The notes below the pieces were generated by a model. It had not been told where the DNA came from, made no database searches, and worked only from the letters and a program-made list of their open reading frames with translations. A stretch of 19,833 nt of DNA from Candidatus Hydrogenedentota bacterium (lineage in GTDB: Bacteria; Hydrogenedentota; Hydrogenedentia; Hydrogenedentales; CAITNO01), in assembly GCA_007124105.1 (NCBI GenBank), contig SLFT01000140.1, positions 1 through 19,833 on the forward strand, given 5' to 3'. Each line of letters starts with the position of its first letter. Positions within the stretch are counted from its first letter, which is position 1. The translations under genes and the position numbers were made by a program. This document shows, in pieces, positions 6,923-14,970 of this stretch.

Positions 6923-7621
6923 TTATAGCAGTCCGCGCTCTTTCAAACTGACATAACGGTCGTCTCCAAGTATAACATGGTCAAGCAGGCGTATCCCCAG
7001 CACGGTTGCGGCTTCGCCCAGTTTCCTGGTGATCGCAACATCGGCGCTGCTGGGCTCCGGGTCGCCGCTGGGATGATTGTGCGCCAGGATGATGGCGTGC
7101 GCGCTCTCGCGCAACGCTTGCCGAAATACGTCCCGTGGCTGAATGTTCACCCAGTCCATGCCGCCCTTGCTTATCTCTTCCACACGCAGCACGTCGTTGC
7201 GCGTGGAGAGGTGCAGGCATAAAAAGGATTCCGTTTCATACAAGTGTATGTGCGGCCTGATGATTTCCACCGCATCCACTGCGCCGGTAACGCGTTTGAG
7301 GGTTTGCCTTTTGTGGTTTGTCATGCGCTTGCCCAGTTCGAGAGCCGCCTTGATCTCGATGGCTTTCACGCGTCCCACGCCTTTTACTTGCTGCAATTCG
7401 TTCAGACTGGCCTGGGCGAGCCGCCGCAAATCGTTGAAATGGCCCAACACGCGCTCAGCCAGGGCCACGGCGTTTGCGTCGCGCGTCCCTGTGCGGAAAA
7501 GTATGGCCAGCAACTCAGCGTCACGCAGCGCTTCGGCGCCTACTTGCGCCAGGCGTTCGCGCGGTCGTTCCTGTTCAGGGGTGTGGCGCATACCTGCTTT
7601 ATGGCGGGGATTCCCCTCCAT
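6923..7621 (-). CDS. radC: RadC family protein (HhH plus JAB/MPN domain)
   Basis: This 232-residue protein has an N-terminal helix-hairpin-helix part (QVKGVGRVKAIEIKAALELG near 78-97) and a C-terminal JAB/MPN metalloprotease-like domain. The diagnostic motif HNHPSGDPEPSSAD sits at 181-194, supplying the H-x-H...D metal ligands. RadC was historically linked to DNA repair, but the biochemical role of the family is unsettled. The start at 7621 was chosen because AAGGA (7629-7633 on the complementary strand) lies 7 bases upstream and the purQ stop is only 10 bp away; 60 further in-frame codons upstream would run inside purQ and lack family similarity. A start at residue 11 is also possible. It is probably co-transcribed with purM-purL-purQ, an uncommon partner for radC. 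Confidence 0.9.
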   Translation of the reverse strand: MEGNPRHKAGMRHTPEQERPRERLAQVGAEALRDAELLAILFRTGTRDANAVALAERVLGHFNDLRRLAQASLNELQQVKGVGRVKAIEIKAALELGKRMTNHKRQTLKRVTGAVDAVEIIRPHIHLYETESFLCLHLSTRNDVLRVEEISKGGMDWVNIQPRDVFRQALRESAHAIILAHNHPSGDPEPSSADVAITRKLGEAATVLGIRLLDHVILGDDRYVSLKERGLL

Positions 7622-7631
7622 GCTGCATTCC

Positions 7632-8420
7632 TTATAACTCGTTGCGCGCGAACTCCACGGCATTATGAAACACGCGCAGTCCGGCGCCTTCCGCGGGCAG
7701 CGATGCTCGCGTCCAGGCGGGGTGATTCGTCCGTTCCTGATACCCTTCCGGGTGCGGCATAAGCCCGAAGATGCGGCCAGAGGGATCGCAGATGCCGGCA
7801 ATGTCGTCTACAGCGCCGTTGGGATTAAATGGAAAGACTCCGTTCGCGGGCGCGCCGTCGTCGCGCACATAGCGCAGCGCTACCTGGCCGTTCTCCCGAA
7901 GGCGCTGTAATATGGCGTCGTCCCCGGGAATAAACTTGCCTTCACCGTGGCGTATGGGCAACGCTATCTGCTCGATATCTTTCAGCCACACGCAGCGATT
8001 GCCGGCTGGCGCCTGCAAGTGTACCCAGCGGTTTTCAAAGCGACTTGTGTCGTTCCACGTAAGCGTCGCTTCCTGTTTCAGCGCTCCATCACAATAAGGG
8101 AGCAGCCCCATTTTGACCATTACCTGAAAACCGTTGCATATCCCAATAACCAGCTTTCCGTCAGATACAAAGCGTTCGAGCGGCGCGCCCAGTTTGTGGC
8201 GTAACCGGTTGGCGAGCACTTTCCCCGAGGCGATATGGTCGCCAAAGGAAAAGCCGCCGGGTATGGCAAGGATATGGGCGCGGTCCAACTGGTCCAGTTG
8301 GGCAAGTAAATCGTTCAAATGAATGCGGACGGTTTCCGCGCCCGCGCGCGCGAGGGCGCGCTGCGTCTCGTTATCGCAGTTAATGCCGAATCCGGTTAAT
8401 ACAAGCGCATTTACAGTCAT
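7632..8420 (-). CDS. purQ: Phosphoribosylformylglycinamidine synthase, glutaminase subunit PurQ
   Basis: It supplies ammonia from glutamine to PurL for conversion of FGAR to FGAM in purine biosynthesis. It is a class I glutamine amidotransferase of 262 residues. GICNGFQ places the nucleophile at Cys95; HPEGYQ gives His223 and Glu225 of the catalytic triad; IPGGFSFGDH (53-62) and PIRHGEGKF (155-163) are typical of PurQ. It is slightly longer than the ~227-residue Bacillus protein. The start at 8420 (MTVNALVLTGFG) fits the family; the ribosome-binding site AAGGA lies 10 bases upstream, a longish spacing. In-frame codons before it lie inside purL. It follows purL by 28 bp. Confidence 0.95.
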   Translation of the reverse strand: MTVNALVLTGFGINCDNETQRALARAGAETVRIHLNDLLAQLDQLDRAHILAIPGGFSFGDHIASGKVLANRLRHKLGAPLERFVSDGKLVIGICNGFQVMVKMGLLPYCDGALKQEATLTWNDTSRFENRWVHLQAPAGNRCVWLKDIEQIALPIRHGEGKFIPGDDAILQRLRENGQVALRYVRDDGAPANGVFPFNPNGAVDDIAGICDPSGRIFGLMPHPEGYQERTNHPAWTRASLPAEGAGLRVFHNAVEFARNEL

Positions 8421-8448
8421 CGTCGGCAAATCCTTATTTGCTGTTTCT

Positions 8449-11415
8449 CTACCAGTCCAGCGGCCGTTTCCAGGCCGTCCGCAAGGCGTCAAGGTCAGCT
8501 TCAACTTTGCGGCCGTCCGCGCACAGGATGCGCAACATCGGCTCGGCAGATGTTTCACCAATTCGATAGCAGGGGCTGCCGTCCATGACCGCCTCGAAAG
8601 CATCCGTATTTTCCGGGGCGACGGTTGCCACAAAACGACTTTGCGATTCGCTGAACAGGGCGATTACGCCGTTGTCCATAGTAAGCGGGGACAGGGTCAC
8701 GGACATGCCGACGTCTCCGGCAAAGGCCGACTCAGCAAGCGCAACGCCCAGGCCGCCGTCCGAACAGTCATGACAGGATGCGACCAATCCCCGCGCGATA
8801 ACCGCGCTGAGCCGTTCGTACAAGGCGCGCGCGGAAAGCGGGTATACCTGCGGGACGTTAACGCCCACCTGGTTGCGCAGCGCCAGATATTCGCTGCCCC
8901 CCATTTCATCGCGCGTTTCGCCCAGAACATAAACGACATGTCCCGCCGCTTTCACATCCATGGACACCACACAGTCCACATTCTCCAGAATCCCCGCGGC
9001 CGTAAATAAGATTGTCGGGGGAATACTAATTTTTGTGTCGCCAATACGATAATCATTCTTCATGCTGTCCTTGCCGCTGATAAGTGGAATGTCGTAAGCA
9101 AGGCATACATCGTACAAGGCTTCGCAGGCTTGCACCAGTTGGGCCAGTTTGTGCCGGCCATCGGGCGTTGAGGGGCTCTGCACCGGGTCGGGCCAACAGA
9201 AATTGTCTAGTCCCGCAATTGTCCCCAGTGTGACCCCGACCGCTGCCAGGTTGCGCACCGCTTCGTCCACAGCGCAAGCTGTCATCTGATACGCGTCGAG
9301 GTCCGCGTACTTCGGGCAAATACCGCATGAGACGGCCAGCCCCCGCTTACTGCCAGGGACAGGCGCGATGACGCCCGCGTCTCCCGGTCCGTCCTGTCGC
9401 GCGCCCTGGAACTGCTTCAATACACTCTGACCGAGCACCTCATGGTCGTACATGCGCACAAAGCTTTCCTTGCTGCACACGTTTAACGCGCCAAGGACTT
9501 GCAACAAATCGCCTGTCAAGTCAGATTCATCGCCCGGCAGCAACAGTTCGCTCGCTGGCTCGGGTGTGTCAAGCCGCGCTTCGAGATGCATGCGCGGCAG
9601 GCCCTCATGGAGGAATTCCATGTCCAGAGAACAAATGAGTGCGCCGTCATAATAACAGTCAAGCGTTCCGCTGTTATTGTATTCGCCCAGCACCGTCGCT
9701 TCCACTTCACGCCGTCGCGCCAGCTCGAGAAACGTATTCAGGTGTTCCGGTGGAACGGCCAAGGTCATGCGCTCCTGCGCCTCCGACAGGAAGATTTCCC
9801 ATGGCGCCAGTCCGGCATACTTCAGCGGCGCCTTGTCCAGATGAATCTCGGCGCCGCCCGGCGCACAAGCCATCTCGCCCACACTTGACGAAAGGCCGCC
9901 CGCGCCGCAGTCCGTGATACAGCTGAACAAGCCCGCATCACGCGCTTCAAGAAGGAAGTCGGCCATCTTTTTCTGTGTGATCGGGTCGCCAATCTGCACC
10001 GCTGTGGCGGGCGACCCTTCGTGCAGCGCTTCGGACGAGAATGTGGCGCCGTGAATCCCGTCCTTGCCGATACGGCCGCCGGTCATCACGATATGATCGC
10101 CAGGCTGCGCCGCTTTTTCGTGGGCGGGGCGTCCGCCCACCACGGCGGGACTGATGCCGCCGGTGCCGCAGAACACCAGGGGCTTGCCCAGGAAACGTTC
10201 ATGGAATACAATGGCGCCGTTGATGTCGGGGATGCCGCTCTGATTGCCGCCGTCGCGTACGCCGCTGTGGACGCCGCGCAGCACCCGCCGCGGATGAAGC
10301 AAACGCGGCGGAATTTCGCCGTTGTAATAAGGCGAGGCGAAACAGAACACATCGGTATTGAAGATACACTGGAACCCAAGCCCGGCGCCGAGCACATCGC
10401 GGTTTACCCCCACAATGCCGGTCATGGCGCCGCCGTAAGGATCGAGCGCTGACGGGCTGTTATGCGTTTCCGCTTTCAACGCGAACAGATGTTCGTCGTC
10501 AAAACGGATAATGCCCGCGTTGTCGCCGAACACGCTTACCAGCCAGGGCACGCGTTCGGAAACGGCATCGGTGACGCCCTTGATGTACGTTTTGAACAAT
10601 CCGTCAATGGTCCGCGTTTCGCCGTCCTTGTCGGTATATGTGATGACGGCATTGAAGATTTTATGCTTGCAATGTTCCGACCATGTCTGGGCCAGAATCT
10701 CGAGTTCAATGTCGGTAGGCGCGGCGGGCAACCCCAGTTGTTTTCGGCGCGCGCGGGTGTCGGAACGCGCGTAATGCTCCTTGATAGCGCGCATTTCCGA
10801 GAGGTCAAGCGCCAACATTCGATCACGGCTTAATGCCATGAGACCCGTGTCGTTAAGGTCGAGCGACACATCCTGTACGGCGATGTCGCTTTGCTGGGAA
10901 ACCACCGGCAGGGCGAGCAGCGGTTTCCCGTCCAGTTCCGCCATGTCCGCCGCCGTTTTGACCACGTATTGTTCGATGAGTTCGTTGGCCAACAGTTCAG
11001 CGGCGATACGATCGGCCACCGACTTGTCCACGCCCTTGAGCGCATAGAGCGTGCTCTTGTACACCCCTTCGCCCGGCGCCAGCGCGCGTCCCAACGTATC
11101 CTGGACGCCGTGAAGCGAGGTGCGGCCCACATTGTCGGTTACGCCCGGCAGGAACCCGACCTCTATCACGCAGTCATAGTCGCACGCCAGGGATTGATTA
11201 GTCGCGGAAATCTGGATGATGGGATCGGTAAAGAGCTCACAACGAACCCGCTCCACTTCTTCCGGCGTCAACGCGGCGTCCAGCGTGAACACGTCTATAA
11301 CGCGCGCGCCTTCGACCGCAATGTTCAGGTCTTCGCGCGTACGAGCGCACAAGGCCTCGCCGGCGGCATCCGGCAGGGCGGGTTTTATGGCTACCTCAAC
11401 TCGATGAATCGGCAT
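8449..11415 (-). CDS. purL: Phosphoribosylformylglycinamidine synthase, synthetase subunit PurL with PurS-like N-terminus
   Basis: This 988-residue ATP-dependent synthetase makes FGAM from FGAR and ammonia. The catalytic His region TWSEHCKHKIFNA is at 244-256 and the Mg-ATP loop ETHNSPSALDPYGGAMTG begins at 316. It is about 250 residues longer than the ~740-residue Bacillus-type PurL and shorter than the ~1300-residue fused E. coli form. Residues 1-155 look like two PurS-like units: 3-72 (VEVAIKPALPD) and ~80-154 (CVIEVGFLPGVTDN ending LLANELIEQY, close to the PurS ending LLANTVIEDY). Geobacter-type PurL proteins of nearly 1000 residues begin the same way. No separate purS gene is present, so the N-terminus probably replaces it. 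The start overlaps the purM end by 20 bp, with AGGAAG upstream of ATG. Confidence 0.95.
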   Translation of the reverse strand: MPIHRVEVAIKPALPDAAGEALCARTREDLNIAVEGARVIDVFTLDAALTPEEVERVRCELFTDPIIQISATNQSLACDYDCVIEVGFLPGVTDNVGRTSLHGVQDTLGRALAPGEGVYKSTLYALKGVDKSVADRIAAELLANELIEQYVVKTAADMAELDGKPLLALPVVSQQSDIAVQDVSLDLNDTGLMALSRDRMLALDLSEMRAIKEHYARSDTRARRKQLGLPAAPTDIELEILAQTWSEHCKHKIFNAVITYTDKDGETRTIDGLFKTYIKGVTDAVSERVPWLVSVFGDNAGIIRFDDEHLFALKAETHNSPSALDPYGGAMTGIVGVNRDVLGAGLGFQCIFNTDVFCFASPYYNGEIPPRLLHPRRVLRGVHSGVRDGGNQSGIPDINGAIVFHERFLGKPLVFCGTGGISPAVVGGRPAHEKAAQPGDHIVMTGGRIGKDGIHGATFSSEALHEGSPATAVQIGDPITQKKMADFLLEARDAGLFSCITDCGAGGLSSSVGEMACAPGGAEIHLDKAPLKYAGLAPWEIFLSEAQERMTLAVPPEHLNTFLELARRREVEATVLGEYNNSGTLDCYYDGALICSLDMEFLHEGLPRMHLEARLDTPEPASELLLPGDESDLTGDLLQVLGALNVCSKESFVRMYDHEVLGQSVLKQFQGARQDGPGDAGVIAPVPGSKRGLAVSCGICPKYADLDAYQMTACAVDEAVRNLAAVGVTLGTIAGLDNFCWPDPVQSPSTPDGRHKLAQLVQACEALYDVCLAYDIPLISGKDSMKNDYRIGDTKISIPPTILFTAAGILENVDCVVSMDVKAAGHVVYVLGETRDEMGGSEYLALRNQVGVNVPQVYPLSARALYERLSAVIARGLVASCHDCSDGGLGVALAESAFAGDVGMSVTLSPLTMDNGVIALFSESQSRFVATVAPENTDAFEAVMDGSPCYRIGETSAEPMLRILCADGRKVEADLDALRTAWKRPLDW

Positions 11416-12469
11416 AGTTCAAACTTCCTGTATACTGTACTTTGCCGTCGCCGGCGGTGATGCGTCCTATAAACGTGTAGGATTGCCCGGCCAGTTCCAT
11501 GGTTTCCTGAAGGCGCTTGGCCTGTGTCTCGGGAATAATAAATAAGAAGCCCTGTCCCATATTAAACGTGCGCAACATTTCGGACTCGGCCACATTGCCC
11601 TGCTCCTGTAAAAAACGGAACAGCGGCGGAACAGTCCAGGTGTTCAGGTCTATTGCCGCAGCAAGGCCCTCAGGCAGTATGCGCGGTAGATTATCGGTAA
11701 TGCCGCCGCCCGTAATATGCGCCATGCCGCGCACCTCCACCATGCACATTACCAGCTGCATGAGCTTGGCGTAGCTGATATGCGGCTCCATAAGCGCCTC
11801 GGCAACCGTGCGTCCCACCCCGGGCATTGGGTCGTTTACATCAAGTCCGGCCACCTCGAAACAGATTTTACGGGCAAGGCTGTAGCCGTTGGTGTGCAGC
11901 CCCGTGCTTGGCAGGCCAATGATGATATCGCCCTCCTGGATGGCGGAACCGTCTATGATGCGCGCGCGATCAACAATCCCCACAATCGTTCCGGCAAGAT
12001 CATACTCGCCAAGTTGATACATATCCGGCATTTCGGCTGTTTCACCGCCTATTAAGGCGCATCCAGCGTAGCGGCATCCCGCCGACAGGCCGCGCACCAC
12101 TTCCACAGCAACGGCGGGTTCGAGCTTGCCAACGGCGAAGTAATCGAGAAAGAACAAGGGGCGCGCGCCCTGCACCAGGATATCATTGACGCAATGAGAG
12201 ACCAGATCAATGCCGACCGTGTCGTGTTTACCGGTCATGAACGCCAGCTTTAATTTTGTGCCCACGCCGTCTACGCTCGACACCAGCACAGGTTCTGCGT
12301 ACTGCTGCAAGTCCAACTGGAACATGGCGCCGAATGTGCCTATATCGCACAAGACCTGATCGGTATAGGTGCGTTTTACAAGTTCTTTAATAGTGGATAA
12401 CGCTTCATTCGCGGCATCAATATTGACGCCTGAATCACTGTATTTCAAAGAGACGCGCTCGTTTGTCAT
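11396..12469 (-). CDS. purM: Phosphoribosylformylglycinamidine cyclo-ligase (AIR synthetase)
   Basis: It catalyses the ATP-dependent ring closure of FGAM to aminoimidazole ribonucleotide, the step after PurLQ. Length 357 residues is normal. Signatures include YSDSGVNIDAAN (10-21), SSVDGVGTKLKLAF (64-77), GIDLVSHCVNDILVQGA (86-102) and GGETAEMP (141-148), all of the PurM ATP-grasp-unrelated AIRS fold. The ATG at 12469 has an AGGAA ribosome-binding site nine bases upstream. It is the first gene of the minus-strand purM-purL-purQ-radC cluster, and a candidate promoter lies about 48-78 bases upstream. Confidence 0.95.
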   Translation of the reverse strand: MTNERVSLKYSDSGVNIDAANEALSTIKELVKRTYTDQVLCDIGTFGAMFQLDLQQYAEPVLVSSVDGVGTKLKLAFMTGKHDTVGIDLVSHCVNDILVQGARPLFFLDYFAVGKLEPAVAVEVVRGLSAGCRYAGCALIGGETAEMPDMYQLGEYDLAGTIVGIVDRARIIDGSAIQEGDIIIGLPSTGLHTNGYSLARKICFEVAGLDVNDPMPGVGRTVAEALMEPHISYAKLMQLVMCMVEVRGMAHITGGGITDNLPRILPEGLAAAIDLNTWTVPPLFRFLQEQGNVAESEMLRTFNMGQGFLFIIPETQAKRLQETMELAGQSYTFIGRITAGDGKVQYTGSLNYADSSS

Positions 12470-12516
12470 TGCCGTTCCTCATCAAATAAGGGTGGGAGTT
12501 GAAAGTCCAAAGACAA

Positions 12517-12547
12517 AGTATACCTTGTCATGAGCCCGTCATGCCAA
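12517..12547 (-). promoter_or_regulatory. Candidate sigma70 promoter for purM
   Basis: On the minus strand TTGGCA (12547-12542; five of six to TTGACA) and TATACT (12522-12517; five of six to TATAAT) are separated by 19 bases. The spacing is longer than the optimal 17. It lies 48 bases upstream of the purM start codon, a sensible position for the pur cluster promoter. Confidence 0.35.
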
Positions 12548-12598
12548 TTGCGTGAATTACTGTAGCGGGGGCCGGAAACCGGGAGATTGCTATGGAGT

Positions 12599-12621
12599 GC
12601 GCAAGTCATACTTGCGCTTTT
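12599..12621 (+). terminator. Terminator-like hairpin in the purM-metF gap
   Basis: GCGCAAGT and ACTTGCGC form a perfect 8-bp stem with a CAT loop (12599-12617), followed on the plus strand by TTTTGCTTT. It has the form of an intrinsic terminator for rightward transcription, but no plus-strand gene lies upstream of it. It could be an attenuator in a long metF leader, the end of a small transcript, or another small palindromic repeat. Confidence 0.45.
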
Positions 12622-12876
12622 GCTTTCTCGAACACGGCCTCTTTCACCGAAAATAAAAGAATCTCAACGTTGTTAGCCCACCATCTGCGTTAGCATCCGC
12701 TGACACGAAGGAAGAGGGGCAAAAATTTTGCGGTGTTGCGCCCTATCATATAGGATAAGGGCAATATGTTTCTCGGGGTGTTTATCCGGATATCGATCAG
12801 GTGTTTTGCGCAGGCCAAAGGCTAGCGGCGCGTTGGAAACAGACAAGCAATGCGCCTGCGTTGGAACCGCACACAT

Positions 12877-12880
12877 GGAG
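12877..12880 (+). promoter_or_regulatory. Ribosome-binding site deciding the metF start
   Basis: GGAG at 12877-12880 lies six bases before the ATG at 12887. It overlaps an alternative in-frame ATG at 12875, which therefore lacks a proper site of its own. This supports translation from 12887. Confidence 0.6.
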
Positions 12881-12886
12881 AATTCA

Positions 12887-13774
12887 ATGAGACCTTTACG
12901 TACGCTATATGCGTCTGGAAAACCAATAATCAGTTTTGAGTTGTTTCCGCCGAAGACGGAAAAGGGCATGGAAAACCTGTTCGAGCACCTGAAGGAACTG
13001 GTGAATTGTCGTCCCGCTTATATCACGTGTACATACGGCGCGGGCGGCAGTACACGGGATCGCACCCTGCGTGTGCTCGAAGAAGTTCGCAAGCGTTATC
13101 CCCTTATCCCGCTGGCGTCCCATCTCGCCTGTATCGGCAACAGCCGCGATGAACTACGCGACTTTATTCGAAGCGCCATCGCCATTGGCGTCAGTTCCAT
13201 TGTGGCGCTGCGCGGCGACACCCCCCAGGGGCAGGAAACTTTTGAACCCGCGCCCGACGGGTTGCGCTACGCCAATGAACTGGTGGCGCTGATACGCGAC
13301 GAGTTTCCTGAACTTGGCGTTATCGTGGGGGGGTATCCCGAAACCCATCCCGAGGCGCCCTCCAGCGCCGTTGATCTTGAGAACCTCAAGCGGAAAGTGG
13401 ACGCGGGCGCGGATGTGGTAATTACGCAAATGTTTTTTGAAAATGCCGACTATTTCAGGTTCCGCGAACGCTGCGAAAACATGGGCATTGCCGTACCCAT
13501 TGTCCCGGGGTTGTTGCCCGTCACCAACCTCGCTCAGATTCGACGCATCACCGCGCTGGGCGGCGCGCATCTCACGCCCAAACTGGTGCGTCGGCTCGAA
13601 GTGCATGGCGACGACCCGGAGGGGCAATACGCCGTCGGCGTCTATCACGCTGCAAAACAGGCCGAGGAACTCATCGCGCAAGGCGCGCCCGGCATCCATT
13701 TTTATGTGCTCAACAAATCACGCGCCGCCGCGCTCATCTGTCGCGCCCTCGCCTTGTTTACACCAGTGGAATAG
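12887..13774 (+). CDS. metF: 5,10-methylenetetrahydrofolate reductase
   Basis: This FAD-dependent TIM-barrel enzyme reduces 5,10-methylene-THF to 5-methyl-THF, the methyl donor for methionine synthesis. From the ATG at 12887 it is 295 residues, nearly the same as E. coli MetF (296). Conserved blocks are SFELFPPKTEKG (16-27, catalytic Glu18), TCTYGAGGSTRDRT (47-60), SHLACIG (78-84) and ALRGD (107-111), then ITQMFFENADYF, corresponding to the folate and flavin sites. Codons upstream to 12728 are open but show no similarity to the family. It stands alone on the plus strand, divergent from purM and convergent with the flippase-like gene, about 50 bp from its end. Confidence 0.95.
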   Translation: MRPLRTLYASGKPIISFELFPPKTEKGMENLFEHLKELVNCRPAYITCTYGAGGSTRDRTLRVLEEVRKRYPLIPLASHLACIGNSRDELRDFIRSAIAIGVSSIVALRGDTPQGQETFEPAPDGLRYANELVALIRDEFPELGVIVGGYPETHPEAPSSAVDLENLKRKVDAGADVVITQMFFENADYFRFRERCENMGIAVPIVPGLLPVTNLAQIRRITALGGAHLTPKLVRRLEVHGDDPEGQYAVGVYHAAKQAEELIAQGAPGIHFYVLNKSRAAALICRALALFTPVE

Positions 13775-13805
13775 GAAGGGAACTTCTCGAACGAATGTCG
13801 GTAAA

Positions 13806-13836
13806 GCAAGAGGAAAACGCAGGCTTATTCTCTTGC
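13806..13836 (-). terminator. Possible weak terminator after the flippase-like gene
   Basis: GCAAGAG (13806-13812) pairs with CTCTTGC (13830-13836), with further A:T pairs inside. Read on the minus strand, the hairpin spans the stop codon of the flippase-like gene and is followed by TTTA. The stem is short and the T-run weak. It might serve both convergent genes. Confidence 0.3.
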
Positions 13837-14910
13837 CGCATCATCTGTTGCGTCTTCGGTCTCTTCCATGGCTTCGCTCTGGCGGCTGAGTTCTCGAAGT
13901 TCGATGCGCTCGAATGACAAACAAATTACGCCGATAATCACTACGGGCAACAGATTGAAAAGATGGCCAATAATGGCGATGGCCCGGGCGGCGTTCATGT
14001 TTACTTCCGGGTTCGCCAGGATAAGTCCGCCCACAATACCGGCATGGAACGGGCCTATGAATCCGGGCGGCCCCGGGATGCTTATGAACACAGAGAGAAG
14101 CGACAGTATCACAAAGGGTGTGTACCAGGGTACGTCCAGGGCAAATGCCTTGTAAGCGCAGACCTGCACCAGCGCGAAGGTGCCCCAGAGCAGGAGCGAT
14201 ACGGCGGTGGCCTTGGCCAAATCCATATAAGAGGTCAATACATGCATTCCTTCGGTGAAATGTTCGAAGAGATTGCGCGTGAACAGGGCGAGTCGTTGCG
14301 AGATGCGTCCCAATATGGCGTCCGATATCTTGAGAATAAGTTCCCGTTGGGCCAGTAATAAGATCATGGCCGCCACTATGGTTACGAGCGCGGCGGTTAC
14401 GCTGAACACCGCGCCGCGAATCATGCCCCCAGAGATGGGCCCTGCGTAAAGACTGCGTAAATCCTCGGGCAGGTAAACGTCCCGGGTTGGCCGGAATACA
14501 ATCAGGGTGATAAGGAAAACAACAAATAGACCGAACAGGTCGGTAACGCGGTCCACAGCGACAAAGGCCATGGTTTTGCCAAAGGGTATGTTTCTGCTGC
14601 GAGTGAGCGTCAGCGCGCGGATCACTTCGCCCGCGCGGGCGGGCAGCACGAAATTGGCCAAAAAACCTATTTGCGTGGCGGTAAATAAGCGCCAGAAAGG
14701 CACGGGAACAACAGGGTTCACAATGTAGCTCCAGCGCCAGACGCGTATGAAAAAACTCGAGATCACGATAAGCAAGGCCAGCACAAGCCAGCCAAGCTTG
14801 GCCGCGCGCAGTATTTGCCAGACCTCGGCCCAGTCTGTGTCTTTGAACAGGTACCAAAGCAACACAATGCCGATGACCATGCCTGCAACGATTTGTATTT
14901 TCTTCTTCAT
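13825..14910 (-). CDS. YbhN/UPF0104 family flippase-like membrane protein (LPG synthase TM domain)
   Basis: This 361-residue polytopic membrane protein has about eight hydrophobic segments, starting at ~7-21 and 38-57. The family signature N-F-x-L-P-A-R-A-G-E-V-I-R-A occurs at 86-99 and VDRVTDLFGL at 119-128, with a Pro/Gly-rich IPGPPGFIGPFHAG loop further on. These match the lysylphosphatidylglycerol synthetase transmembrane (flippase-like) domain without the aminoacyl-transferase part. Such proteins are proposed to move lipids or lipid-linked molecules across membranes; the substrate is unknown. The C-terminus ends in an acidic soluble tail (ELSRQSEAMEETEDATDD). The start at 14910 has only a weak AAGAGA site. 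It follows comM by 60 bp on the same strand. Confidence 0.85.
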   Translation of the reverse strand: MKKKIQIVAGMVIGIVLLWYLFKDTDWAEVWQILRAAKLGWLVLALLIVISSFFIRVWRWSYIVNPVVPVPFWRLFTATQIGFLANFVLPARAGEVIRALTLTRSRNIPFGKTMAFVAVDRVTDLFGLFVVFLITLIVFRPTRDVYLPEDLRSLYAGPISGGMIRGAVFSVTAALVTIVAAMILLLAQRELILKISDAILGRISQRLALFTRNLFEHFTEGMHVLTSYMDLAKATAVSLLLWGTFALVQVCAYKAFALDVPWYTPFVILSLLSVFISIPGPPGFIGPFHAGIVGGLILANPEVNMNAARAIAIIGHLFNLLPVVIIGVICLSFERIELRELSRQSEAMEETEDATDDAARE

Positions 14911-14970
14911 GTCTCTTTCACGCGCTTTCGGTGTTGCTGCTACTCACGGGGCAACTCGACAGCGGTTCGG

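Larger units (their letters stand above)
12470..12886. other. 417-bp divergent intergenic region between purM and metF
   Basis: No gene is supported here. It contains a candidate purM promoter on the minus strand (12517-12547), a compact CCGG-AAA-CCGG hairpin near 12572-12582, a terminator-like hairpin at 12599-12617, and the palindrome GCAAAAATTTTGC around 12720-12732 in the region that would be the metF leader. I looked for SAM-I or SAH riboswitch core motifs before metF and did not recognise any. Confidence 0.6.

Noticed and set aside
12480..12886. A SAM or SAH riboswitch in front of metF
   Set aside because: I searched by eye for the conserved core segments of these riboswitches and found none; only unrelated small palindromes are present.
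13841..14857. 338-codon minus-strand frame overlapping the flippase-like gene in another frame
   Set aside because: The other frame encodes a normal polytopic membrane protein with conserved family motifs. This one is Arg/His/Cys-rich without any domain.
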